Under the pieces are notes generated by a model. It worked only from the letters and a program-made list of their open reading frames with translations. It had not been told where the DNA came from and ran no database searches. From Trichodelitschia bisporula (taxonomy: Eukaryota > Ascomycota > Dothideomycetes > Phaeotrichales > Phaeotrichaceae): DNA of 64,000 nt. This document shows, in pieces, positions 33,223 to 44,965 of the stretch (within the stretch, counting starts at the first letter, position 1; every line of letters begins with the position of its first letter). A program made the position numbers and the translations under genes. The DNA lies in assembly GCA_010356995.1 (NCBI GenBank), contig ML996703.1, positions 186,001 through 250,000 on the forward strand, given 5' to 3'.

Positions 33223-36200
33223 GGGGCTTTGCATTTTTTTTCGGCTTGTATCGTTGTACATTTAGCGGGCGTTTTTTGATCTTCATATCTTTTTTCCTTG
33301 GTTGTACGCTTGATATCCCCGGATCTTTATGATTGCTACTATCTACTTTGCTGCCGCGGGGTGGCTAGAACTAAAATTTCTTTGCTACATGATGGGTGGG
33401 GGGTGGGGGGAGGGCTCTTTGCTGTAGTATATTCTTTTAGTGGATGAGTGGAATGAGATGGGAACTTGAGACTTTGACAGCCATGGCGTATTTTTGCCAA
33501 CACGATGTGCGTGTAGCCGTGACACTTGAGCGCCGTTATACAGAGACGATGGTTCCTGATGTCTTACGTTCCTTTACCCCTGCTTCTGGAGGCTACGTCA
33601 CGGAGGGGTTGTGCTACGAGCGCGTTTCGGGATACGGGTGGGAGAAAGGTGTGAGGGAACTGTGGCCAGTTTGCGCTTCTGATGGATCGTTGTGTTCCCG
33701 CGGGCTTGATGGCACGTTTCTGGGGCACCGTGGCGTGGGATCGCGAGGCATGGCAGGGCAAGGCTGGATCACGTGTGCTGCATTCCGGACGACATCCAAG
33801 GTAATGGGCGGGGATTGAGGGCTATGGGACTGTCAGGCTGGTGGTTCGGTGTTTTTGGGCTTATGATCGGACTGTAGGATCTGTCAGAGCAAAGCTGGGG
33901 AGCATGTTCTCTTACTAGATCACCGTTGGAGGTTGGCGGGACAAGAGGCTGCCGGAGAGATGTTCCACCAGGCACTTCTCCGGCTAGCGACAAAGGTGAT
34001 TCAACGATGACACCTGCTTCTACCTTCAGTCACGCAGATAGTATAGCATGCAAAAGCACCCAATCTCAGGCTGCATGTCCGGTCTCGATGACCAGGTCGT
34101 CGCGGGGTGGGGCATGAGGCTGTCGGAGGACGTTCCGCCAGCCCCATGTACAGCCACGCCTCGGTCCAGCGAAGATAGATCAGCTGGGATGCCTGAGTGC
34201 CATGTTCAATAAGTTATGCAGTTGGGGTAACGCACAGAGCGCCCGATCTCAACGGCCAGACACCGAGGCCGTGCGGAGAGACCGCAGATGTGGACTCCAG
34301 GCCAAGAGTGACATACATTGGCAAGACCTGCGGGCGGGAAGGAGGCGGGATGTTGAATGTGAGCGGAGGGGGGTCCGGAGGGCACATGGTGCTTCCTGGG
34401 CGATGTTGGGGGTACCGTATGGACGACCTCTTGGGGGCTTGGCTGGGAAATGGTCAAAGAACGGGGGATCTTGGCTGGGGGATGCATGAAGTGGGGATCT
34501 TGGCCGCCTACCGCGTGGGGCCGCGGGTGCTGGGAGGTCGCTGGGAGGTGAGGAGGCGCTGGTGACGATAAGCGGACGGGGGGTCCGGGTGCCATTGGAA
34601 GTTGTGAACCGTGGGAGAGCCAACGACAGGCAGCGGGGCCAGGAGCGGGGCCGGGAGCGTGGATCCTTCCGTGAGAGAGGCCATTGGCAAGGCGAGGCGA
34701 CCGGTTAGGTTTGGCGAGTTGTGGGGATAGATTTGGAGGGATATAAGCTTGGACCTTGGGTTTTGGACGATGAATCTTGGCTCATATCCGGGTTTGAGGA
34801 CGGGGAGCTTGGCTGGTGGTTTGAGGAGCGGAGAGGAGCGGAGATGATTCCTGGGGATGCTGCTGGGGATGCTTGTGTTGAGGGGAGTTGGGGTATGGTG
34901 CTACCGTAGAAGTTGGCCCGGTGCTCGGCTGCCAGTGTCCGCTGCGGTACTTCCTCCACGCTGAGTTAGCTTAAAGGAGCTATCACAGTCTCGCAACGGG
35001 AACCCACGATACTCTCCCGTCTCCCGCTTGAAGCGAACGGCGGAGTCCGGTCAGCAGAGGGGATATTGGCAAGACATGTTTAAAAGGGTTTTGGATGGGT
35101 ATCTTGGCCGTCGGTATGCGGTCCGGAGTGCTCGTCGTTTGCGGATCGACAGTCCAGTCGGGGTGTTCGGATTATGCAAAGCCGAGCCTCGCGGGCCCCC
35201 ATACCGTCTCTCCAACGTCGCCGATCACCCTCCACACCCTTCACAAGAGGGGGAATATTGGCAAGACACGCACAAGTCGACGTTCTCCGCGCCCTCTTGG
35301 CCTCCAAGACCGACCAATATTGGCACGTCGTGCACAAAGCGGCTCTTGCACATGTGGGGACAGTACACGCGTCCCGATCAGCGCTGTCAACCGTCCGTTT
35401 TACCGCAGTCCGGAGCCCGCACTACGGCTCCCGGGCTCGCGATCGGCACTGCCGGGGAGCCGCGGAACGGACGCCTGAGCCGCAGCTTGGCCCGCGTACC
35501 ATACCGATTAGCGCCGGTCTCCATACTGCGTCGACGAATATTGGCAAGACAGGTTGCGGAGGGTTGGCCTCGTCATGCCTTGCTCGATGCCCGCTCCCGG
35601 CTCCGATGGCCAGCACAATATTGGCAAGACATCGGCCTCAGGCGAAAGAACGTGATCTTCGGGGCCGGACTTGCTTCCGTGCCACAGACACCGGCGCGGC
35701 GCCGGAGCGGACTCCGAAGACACAGCGGCTGAGGCGGCTGAAACCGGTGCCTGAGCTGGTAGGTGAAACCGCAGCGTTGGAATGGTTGTCTTTGTGTCCG
35801 TCAGGTGACGTTGCACATCTGCAGCATGGTCTGCAAGCTGTACCTCCAGTTCGTACAATGCTGGTACCGATACGAACACTAGGACGTGCACAACGGTCAG
35901 GAGCGCGACGTGTGGGTTTGACGACGGGATGAAATCGGCCTCAAGGCGGCCAGCGATATCCCAGCTCCCCTTTGCTGCGCAGGAAGTCACTGCACGCGTC
36001 TCAAATAGGCGATATCCTCACTTAGTCGCGCGCAAGGAGACACGCCGCGCATACGGGAGATTGCAGAGCCTCCTTGCCGCGAGGCGCACTTGCATGAAAC
36101 GTGTCAGTCAGTCCAACATGAGGTGAACAATGAACGTGGACGTTGAACAGATGTCTCGACAGCGGTGCTCCGGTTGTGCAAACACCCACTATTGTCGCTG

Positions 36201-38321
36201 ATCGTGATGCGCGCGTCTCTCGGGTTGGCTTTGCTCTCATCCCCGCGATCGAACTCCCTGGCCGCGATCGCAGCGCGCACGGGGCAGGCGACGTGAAACA
36301 GGCGCAGCCGCGTCTGGCGCTAGTGTAAGGTACCCGCTGATGGGGCCGTACGGGGATTGGGGCTAGGACGGATTGGGGGTGGGGGTTGTGTGGGGGTTTC
36401 ACTGCATCGTGATGATGAGGTTTGGCTTCATGGTGCAGGAGATGGGGTGATGAGGAGAATTGGAGGGGAGGAAGAAGAACGGAGGCTGAGGAGTGTTGCG
36501 TTGCACAGTTCCTGAGCAATGTGAGCGGCAAGGCTTAAAGTCGCCAGATCCCCGGAGAGTCTTCAAACATCAACCATCAGGCAGCAGTTGTGCCTCGTGC
36601 CTCGTTCTCTCTGCTCATCTCTTGCTGTCCAGTAAAGTGTCAGTGTTTTAACATCTGAGTGTCGAAAGGCTCGTGAGTCATTCTGGTACTTGCCAGTTCA
36701 GTTGTTGCTCCTGATCCTCGCTCTTCGACTCCAGACCCTTGTGGACATTTAGGCCTCAGTCGGGCTGCTCCTCCAGAGAGCATGACCGAATAGGTTTAGA
36801 AGACGATGTCCCATCCGGAATACAGGTCTCTAACCAGGACCACGGCTGTTACATACGGCATCCGACTCCGGCGCAACCAGCTGCACCCGGGTGTCGCCTA
36901 CTCACGATGCCGCAAACCCCGATATTGGCTACAATCTGGACTTGGTAGCGAGATTCAATTGAACGCGAAGCTGATGCCTTTGTTGCTCCAGGTGTATGAA
37001 CACATTTGGCTGAGCAGGGCTCACGGCATGTCTCGGCGGGATACCGGTCGGGTTCCAGGCGAACGACCAGCCACAGTCATCTCGAATTGGGACATTGGGA
37101 ATGGATGTGGGCTAAACCGATGGCTTCAATCATTCCTTTGAGGCATTCAGCGAGCTGGGGGAAGTGTATTGAGGATCTCACGAATAAGCGCTCACTTTGG
37201 CCTACGACGTGTCCAATATCAGCAGGCCATCGGGGTAAGAGAGGTGGAGAACAAGGCAGGTGATGCCATATCCAGCCGGCGACCCGGAGCACAACATCGT
37301 TCAGCATTAGAATGGTCGAGGACTGTATTCTCGATGTGACTTGACGTCGAGGAAACCGGCGACTAGCGACGTCATCCACCCAAAGAGTGCTTTGGGATGA
37401 GCCCAAGTCCACGCTCAGGCAGAAATTTTGAACGCATCAACTTCCCTTCGTCTCTCCATACGTCCGAGAAAGAACGCATCCATACGGAAAGTTTGACGGA
37501 TCCTCTTCCTTCTCTGAGATGTTTCTAGGCAGCCATCTGTCTTTCAGATCAACATCCATGGACCCTTTATGCCAGCGAGATTCCCAGTGCCCGTTCCCAG
37601 ATGTTGCTAAAAACAGCGTTATCGATTGGAAACCTGGGCTTCGGCTTCTGGATCCCCTTCAATCCGCCCGATTCGTCTAGCGAGAAGCAAAAATTGCATG
37701 TCAGCACTTCAATTGGCTCGGTTGATGGCGTGGCTTGCACGCCTCGTTCGCCCCGTTGCGATGACAGGTCGGACAGGGCGAGAAGGGTCACGGAAGAAGG
37801 TCGGCAGTCTGACCGGGTAAACAACGAAACAACAAACAGCCGAGATAATGAGCCAGTCGTAGTCAAACTAAGGCCAGAGTGCGTGCTGCACCTGCAGCGC
37901 ATATTCCCCCGCAGAACTCGCCCATGCATGAGCAGCCGGTAACCGGGCAAAGACATAAGAGAACAGGCCAATTTCCGCTCTTGGCTGTGTGGGTGTTTAC
38001 AGGCGGAGCCCCTGCATGACGCACTCTTTAGTTGAAACTGCAGTCACTTCCTAGCCCGCGGTGCTGCGGAAGGGGAACAAACAAACACACAAGGCGCGCC
38101 TTCCTCCTAGCAACGTTAACTGACATCCCCTTTCCCGCAACAACATTTCTTTCTGCATCTCCAAAACACTTCACTCTCTCAATCAACCTCTCCCTGCTGT
38201 TTGTGCTGCCGTACCACCTGCTACCCACACTGCTCAGCCTTACCCCTCCGCAGCGTTCGAATCGCCCGCACTGCTCGTGCATCCCCACTTCACTCTTACC
38301 CCAGAATCCACCGCATCCGCA
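33223..38321. other. Five kilobases without a convincing gene
   Basis: I see no domain-bearing frame on either strand. The notable content is a dispersed motif (34315-35634). Short frames at 35.0-36.5 kb and 37.6-38.0 kb are Arg/Ser/Pro-rich and look like chance. From about 38100 the DNA becomes the promoter and CT-rich leader of the NTF2-like gene. A loose direct repeat (GAGGCTGYCGGAG, about 33946 and 34110) is also present. Confidence 0.4.
34315..35634 (+). repeat. Dispersed ATATTGGCAAGACA motif, six copies
   Basis: Copies begin at about 34315 (ACATTGGCAAGACC), 35063 (ATATTGGCAAGACA), 35254 (AATATTGGCAAGACA), 35316 (AATATTGGCACGTC, diverged), 35537 (AATATTGGCAAGACA) and 35617 (AATATTGGCAAGACA). 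All are in the same orientation, with irregular spacing, and flanks do not obviously align. On the other strand the core contains a CCAAT box. Confidence 0.75.
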
Positions 38322-40179
38322 ATGTCGCTTCAAGCGCGCTACAACGACTTCTTGCGCAGCCCTAGCGCAGCGCAGCTCCATGAGTCGGCTGCGCTCGTCT
38401 ACATTCCCACGCTGACGACTATCAACGAGGCTCCGGGCATCTTGCGCCATCTCGCCGCGCAGGCGAAGCTGCTGACCAAGAAGACGGAGCGCATCATCAA
38501 CGCCATCGAGAGCGAGCGAGCTCTGTGCGTCGATGTCGAGACAATGATTGAGTTCCAGTCAGGCGGCGGTGCCTACCTGCCGGGTCTTGATGACAACTTC
38601 GTCGCAGACAAGACCGTCGTCTTGCCTATGGTATGTCCGACCCTTCTTTTTCCCCGACCCCGCTAACCAGCAGGTCCACATCGTCCAATTCGATGCCGAT
38701 CGCCGCATTCGTCATGTCCGCCTGCACTGGGACCAGGGCTCGCTGCTGAAGCAGCTCGAGGTCATCGGCGCGCGCGCACGCAACTGGCCTCTCCGCGACG
38801 GCAAGGACCAACTGCGCCTCGTGCTGTCCGCTTCAACGCCTTCTGATGCCCCACCTTCGCGGCCCTCCACCGCTGGCGCCCGTGCCGATGAGGTCGTCAT
38901 CAACCGTCGCCCGCACGCCCAGAGCAATACCAGTGCCACGGGCGATCCGCACGCGTCGCTTGCGCTCTTCGCACCCCGTGAGAATGACGAGTCGGATACG
39001 CGCCCCTCGACGTCGTCGAATGCTCCGTCGGTCCGCACGAGCGCGAAGCCACCTGCGCGTGATCTCGCTGACATCCTTGGTGGTGGTGGCGAGGAGGAAG
39101 AGTATGCCGGCTCGCCAGGTCGCTCTACCTCGCCGCGCAAGAAGAACAACAACGGCGGAGCGCCCAAGGGCGGCGCTGGCTCGCACTACCACCCGATCCG
39201 GCTGTTCGAAAAGGAAGGCGAGGCTCCGCGCAAGACCGAGTCGCGTGTACCCAACTCAAAACGCTACAACCACTTCGAGTTCGGGCACGGTGATGACGCA
39301 CCGACGCCGAAGCAGACCGAGAGGCCGCAGGTAAAGAAACACCTTTCACAGTGGGATTTTGAAGACTTCAACACACCGGAGAAGCCGCGCATGAAGGTCC
39401 TGCCCCAGAACGAACGTAGCGCCAGTTGGAGCGATGACGAAGACGTGCGTGGCAACCATCATGCGTCAAACCCACAGACTGACTCCCGACAGGTCGACAA
39501 TACCCCCGCGCCGCGCCCAATCGTGCACCAGCCGCGCCCAGACTCTCAGCGACATTTCGAGATCAAGGATGAGGGCACGCCCGGCGCCAAGGGGCCGCTC
39601 GCCACGCTCACTAATGTCGATAAGGGGCACCGTCAGAAGGACTTTGACTCGCAGTTCGAGATCTGTGACGAGAGCCCCGTGAACCCGCGCCAGGGCCCGC
39701 CCAAGGCTCCGCCTGCCGATCAGGCGAAGGTGATCAAGGGCCTCGACGCGAACTGGACCCTGTTCGACGAGAGCCCTAATGCAGGCCGCAGCGGTTCGAA
39801 GAACCACAATGTTGCGCCCGGAGGTATCAAGACGGGAGGTGATGGCATGGGCGGACGCAAGACCGGAGGCCGCAGCTGGGGCATCGGGGATGATAGCGAG
39901 GACGAGGCGCGCAAGGATGCGAAGCCGGTGCGGAGCTTGGGAAAAACGCAGCCGCAGCAGCAGGGCGAGACGGGGAAGAAAGAGAATACCGTGCCTGGGG
40001 GTATCAAGACGGGAGGCGATGGCATGGGCGGCCGCAAGAACGGGGGGGGGCGCGGCTGGGGCATTGGGGATGATAGCGAGGACGAGGCGGCCAGGAATGC
40101 AAAGCCGGTGCGGAGTATGGGGAAGACGGCGCAGCAGAAGCAGCAGGGTGATGGGGCAAAGGACTTCTGGGACTTTTAA
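38322..40179 (+). CDS. NTF2-like / mRNA-export-type fungal protein
   Basis: A 604-aa protein resembling the fungal family named NTF2 and mRNA export protein. Exons are 38322-38630 and 38674-40179. The intron ends in a tandem CAGCAG, so one extra Gln is possible. The N-terminal 150 residues form the NTF2-like part (LQARYNDFLRSPSAAQLHES; VHIVQFDADRRIRHVRLHWD). The rest is disordered with repeated short motifs: NHFEFGHGDD, LSQWDFEDFNTPEKP, RHFEIKDEGTPGAKGP, FDSQFEICDESP, NWTLFDESP. Near the end two 59-residue units share GGIKTGGDGMGGRK and GIGDDSEDEA, and the protein ends KDFWDF. The role in export is inferred from the family name, not from an assay. Probably nuclear or cytoplasmic. Confidence 0.82.
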
Positions 40180-42588
40180 GGGAGTGAAAAGAGGTTGTTG
40201 CTAGGTGTTTGGGGTTCGGAACTGGGATATGAACTGGACTGGTCTGCTCTGGGCTGGGGTTTCTGAGGGTTTGAGGACTCTTGCGAGGTGCAATTGATTG
40301 TCACGGCCTCAGCGGTTTGTTGCGCTCAGTTTTCGGTGCGGTGTGCTGCTGCTTTTTTTTACCGTTCTGCTGATGATTGTACGTATGCTTGTGGTTTAGT
40401 GGATATCGGTTTCTGAAGCGAGATAGGCTGGATTCGTCTAGGGTGAATGGATAGCCGGTCAGGGTTACGATGTTGTGGTCGTGATGCAAGTGATGCCGGC
40501 GATTCTCGGCTGGGCCCGTGCGCTCTGTTATGAGTAATCACGTTTTATGTTGTCTGTTCGGACAATGCCAAAGTTCAAAGATCTAGGCTAGTCATTGAAC
40601 TATACTAACTATGCGCTATTGCGGGGGGAATCAAGCTACTGTAGTGCTACAGAGCACTGCGGTGTCTCGAGTCGTGGTCTGGGCCGGAGACATGACACGA
40701 CATCCGATGTCGACTTCGCGATGTTCAACAAGACCATTGGCGGCGTGCGGAACTCGTCTTCGGTGGGAATCGCCTGATTGAAGGGCGGATAGTTATCAAG
40801 GTGACGCGAGTGTGGCTCTAGCTACACCATTAGGAACTAGAACTACGTCGATGAGTCTCATTTTAGTTCTTGACTCCGCAAATCTACTGTCACAACTCCC
40901 ACGCCTCCCGAGAAGGCAACCACGATGCAATTCACTCGACCATTCCATCGCGCCAACATGTCTCCTGGGGCTACCAGACGAGATAGCGGCATGATGCATT
41001 TCGGCTGGTCATACACGGCGGGCGGTGACATCTCCTCGCGCCGGCTCCAGGTCTGGGACCGTGCAGACGCCGTGCCGGTGGTGGTGCAGGCGGGCCGTTT
41101 GTGCTCTGCATGTGCCAGGGGCGTAGGGTTGGAAGTGGAGAGGGGCTGTTGAGTGGGTGAGAGGGCGCGAGGGGAATTGCGAAGCGTAGATGATGATTTC
41201 AAGGGCGGGGGACGTCTCGGATGGTACGGCGAGTGCTAAGAGATGAGGGAGTTTTCGAAGTGGAACTGGAAGTGATGGGAATTGTGAGCTTTGGGATGAA
41301 GATGCTGAGATTGAGGCTGTGTACTGCGGGATATCAGATGGCATTGGTGTAGCTGGTGATGTTAGTAAGATCTGAGGGCATTGATACGGGGATGTGTTTC
41401 TGCTGTCATCAAGTCAAGGCTCGATCGCAGGATCGCAGCGGGCCGTCTGGGAAGCTTCCATGCCGGACGGGGCCAATTAGAGAGGTGCTTGACCGTGGGC
41501 CGTTTGTACGTTGGCCGTTTCGCCGCTCAGTGTGGCGGTGGTGAGCAGCAGAAGCTCCGCTCTCCGCTCCACCATCCCCGGTTCGCAGCGCCGCCCCTCC
41601 CCGCCTATCCCCGCCCAAACCGCCGTCCCCTTTCTACCCTATCCCATCCCTTCCCTTCCCTTCCCTTCCCGTCCGACCCTGAACCCCAACCCACCCCTTC
41701 CTCAGTTCTCCCCTCTCTTCTCCACCACAACCTCAACCATCACCACTTCCCATCACCGAACACCATCTTTTTCTTCTCTTCTTTTGCGTTTTCAGCATTC
41801 ACCGCTCCCCTGCGGGCCGTAGAAGCGATCCCGCTTCGAACGTGAGCCTCATCAGACGCCCCGGCCCGCTTCGAGTAGCTCCCGTCCCGTCTCGACAAAG
41901 CTCCGAACCTCAACTTCCCCTCACTGGACCCCATGCGATAATCCTGCTTATGCGACGCGTAACCTGCCTGCGTGTCTTGAGTTAGGTCGCAACGGTCTAG
42001 CACAGCTCACAGGATACTCGAAGCGAATTGTTTCTTGCCGTTGCTGTCGAAAAAAAAGGCGAGAGCATTGTGCGTCTAGCTACCTTCTTCGTCAAACGAC
42101 GCCCTTCCCGGAGAGCTCCCCGAGTGCAGATGCGGGGAAGCTGTTCATAGGGTGAGAAAATCCTTTTTTCTGCTGCTGTCCGACCTTCCTCCTTCTACCA
42201 CTACTGCGAATGCTGCGCCTCGTAGCCACAATTTGTCACACCTGTCATCCGTGAGCGGTCTTCGGCGCGTTTCATAGGACGTGCAAGTCCTGGCGAACGA
42301 AGCTTGTTGAACTGTGGCTCAGCGCATCGCCGCTGGTTTGTACTTCCCGACCCTTCCATATTCCCATATCCCGCAATCCACCTGCCTGTTGTCTGCACTC
42401 TTCTTTTCTTCCCTTCTGCTTGCTCTTCCAAATCTCCTCTTCCCCACCCAACCACCCGCTCCCCCCGCTTCCCGCAAAAACCCTCAACTGCACGTTGCCG
42501 ACACGCGGCCCGGCAGCATTGCTTCCACTGTCAACTGACCACGTCGCAGAAGCACCAACTGGAGTGAGTTGAGTCGCGAGGGCAAAAA
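40180..42588. other. Intergenic region and long leader of the bZIP gene
   Basis: No gene. From about 41560 the plus strand is pyrimidine-rich with a CCCTT-type repeat, suiting a promoter and long 5' leader for the bZIP gene. Frames of 80-150 codons here lack recognisable domains. Confidence 0.4.
41648..41670 (+). repeat. TTCCC pentanucleotide run
   Basis: Four consecutive TTCCC units in the pyrimidine-rich region upstream of the bZIP gene. Confidence 0.85.
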
Positions 42589-44562
42589 TGGACCTCCCTG
42601 CGCCGAACGGCGGCTATGGTAAGCTTCTACTCTCATAGTTTTCGGAAGTTCGACATCCGCCCTGCAAGTCATCCGGCGCTTACTCCCTCATCCCACGTCG
42701 GTTGCCGCTTCCGGGATATGCTCGTTGTAAAGCTACATGATGTATCTCTCGGTTAGCTTCACATCCGACGACGGGCCCGGTCTGTATTCGCGTCGTCGAT
42801 TCCACCGTCGTGGGAGACGTTGATCGGACGTTGATCACGGACTTCGCTTCTACTTCATCCAAGTTTGCGGCAGTAAGCTGCCTATTTTTGGCGATTGTGC
42901 CTGACATCGCTTGCGTTTGCTCACGGTAACGTCCCACGCGATGCGGTTCTACATAACTTGCGCTGTACCTCCACGGCTACTTGGCGAAAGACTCCAGGCT
43001 CTGCTCTAACCGATACAATGTCATTACCGCAATTGCTAACTTCCAGCGCCTATGCTCCCCAGGCCATGCGTCCGCTCCACCACGGACCGCCCTCGTACTA
43101 TACCGCGTCATCGATCTCGTCGCGTGAGTACGATGGTCGGCCCGTGTCGAGCGGGTTTGCCTGGCCCAGGGGTTATCAGGCGCCGCGTTCTTTAGCCAAC
43201 AGCGACACGAATAGCTCGCAGCACAAGAGTCCGCTGGAGCGGTTGGGCTTCAAGCTCAATATCGGAGGGGAGAAGAAGACGCGCGGTACGGGGTCCGCTT
43301 CATTGGAGGCATGTGACTAACGGAGCAGATGGCCACACGCCCAAGCGGAGAGGGCCCAAGCCCGATAGCAAGCCGGCCCTGACGCGGCGTCAGGAGCTCA
43401 ACCGGCAAGCCCAGAGGTGAGTTTCTCGGGGACTCTAACACCCCAGAAAGCATCCCTAACCCCCACCACTAGAACGCACCGCGAGCGCAAGGAAATGTAC
43501 ATCAAAGCTCTCGAGCAGGAAGTCCTGAGGCTCAAAGAAGTCTTCGAGCAAGTAGTCAAGGAGCGCGACGCGTTTTCGGAGGAGGTGCGGCGGCTGCGCG
43601 AAATCATCGCCGCCCACGGCATTCACTACGACATGACGGGCCCGAACCCGGTCTACACCGCAAGCTCGCAGTACGGCGGCTCGTCCACCAGTCTCAGCGG
43701 CGGCACGCACACCCAGTCCGGCGCCTCCACGGGTTATACGTCTCCACCCTCGCACCCGCCGCCCCCGCCGCCTATCCCGGCTGCCTACGAGACGGCGGGC
43801 CCGCAGTTCCAGCAACCGGGTCATGCGGGCGCCCCCGGGTTGGACTACAATCAGATCGGGATTGATTTTGTCTTAACGTACGATCGCACGCCCTACCTCT
43901 CTCCTCCGCCGCAGCACTGAGCGACGCACATCACGTACATGATCCCCCCATCTGCGTGTGGGCGGCGGCCACGCTTTCCGGAGTTCACTGGCTAACGTTT
44001 TGTGTCTTCGCCGCGCGCAGTCTCGAGCGCCCCTGCATGGACCACATGCAGTTCCTGATGGTGCGCAGCGAGGACGCGCTCGAAGGCGAGATCAGCGGAC
44101 ACGCGCTTATGGCGACGTGTCCGCCGATTAGCCATGTCAAGGAACATCCGGACGACAAGTATCCGCACCAGATGCCGGATATTGGCATGGCAGATCTGGT
44201 TAAGCTGCTGGATTTGAGTAATCGGCTGCCGCTTGATGGCGAGATCACGCCGATTATGGCGTGGTCGGAATTGCGCACTCATCCGCGCTATTTGGAGTTT
44301 ACGCTGGCGGATTTTGAGGCGATGAGGGATGATTTGAAGGGGAAGGTGCGGTGCTATGGGTAGGTTCCTTCCTTCCTCTCTGATGTGGGGTTCTGAGACA
44401 GGGACTGATGAATATAGGTTTGGCGCCGTGCTTGAGGAGTTCGAGGTTCGTGATGCTATTGCCAATGTGCTCACGATGAAGGATAATCCGATGCTGGAGC
44501 ATACGCCTGCGGAGTGGGAGACACAGGCGGGGGCGATGGAGGATGTCAAGACTGCTTTGTAA
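42589..44562 (+). CDS. bZIP transcription factor (Pap1/Yap-type basic region)
   Basis: Sequence-specific DNA-binding regulator. Exons are 43047-43285, 43329-43416, 43473-43877, 44021-44359 and 44418-44562, all joined in frame. The core is KSPLERLGFKLNIGGEKK, RRGPKPDSKPALTRRQ, the basic region ELNRQAQRTHRERKEM and a zipper (YIKALEQEVLRLKEVFEQVV). The C-terminal domain has CMDHMQFLMVRS, ISGHALMATCPP, LLDLSNRLPLDGEITP and RCYGFGAVLEEFEVRDA. Two starts compete. ATG 42589 (MDLPAPNGGY, exon to 42619, good GTAAGC donor) resembles my memory of homologues but joins exon 2 one base out of frame. ATG 43018 (MSLPQLLTSSAYAPQ) runs straight into exon 2 and gives 414 aa. A missing base in the CCCC run near 43057 would reconcile the first. 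Intact otherwise. Confidence 0.85.
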
Positions 44563-44965
44563 CTGCTTTTTGCTGTGTTCCTTGCTTTGATTTGATTTGC
44601 TTTTACGGGATGGAGGGTGGGGGAGGGGGAATTCGGCTTTCACTTGTTGGACGATTTGACAACGGGAGATACCTTGGTTTCTATGGCGGTGATGTTGACT
44701 TTAATGGTGTTTTTGGAGGATGCCTAGACAGACCTTGCTGTTATCACGATGCTCGTTCATGCTGCACTTGAGAAAGGAACAGAGCGTGAAGACCGTGAAC
44801 CACATTTTGCCTATATCCCATCCGTCACATGTACCTACATCAACCCCTTCCTCCGGCATACGCCACCAGATATCCCCCCTCCCACCGTCCCACCACCGCC
44901 TGCCTAGCCAAACACAAAACAACAGGGTATAAAGAAAAAAAACCAAACACCTCCCCATCCCACAT
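44563..44965. other. Shared 3' region of the convergent bZIP and ELMO genes
   Basis: About 400 bases between two convergent stop codons. It should contain both 3' untranslated regions. No other feature was seen. Confidence 0.5.

Noticed and set aside
35508-35990. Minus-strand 160-codon frame
   Set aside because: It overlaps two copies of the dispersed motif, shows no known motif and lacks a credible second exon.
38251-38265. tRNA B-box-like GTTCGAATC
   Set aside because: No A-box or cloverleaf partner upstream; it lies in the leader of the NTF2-like gene.
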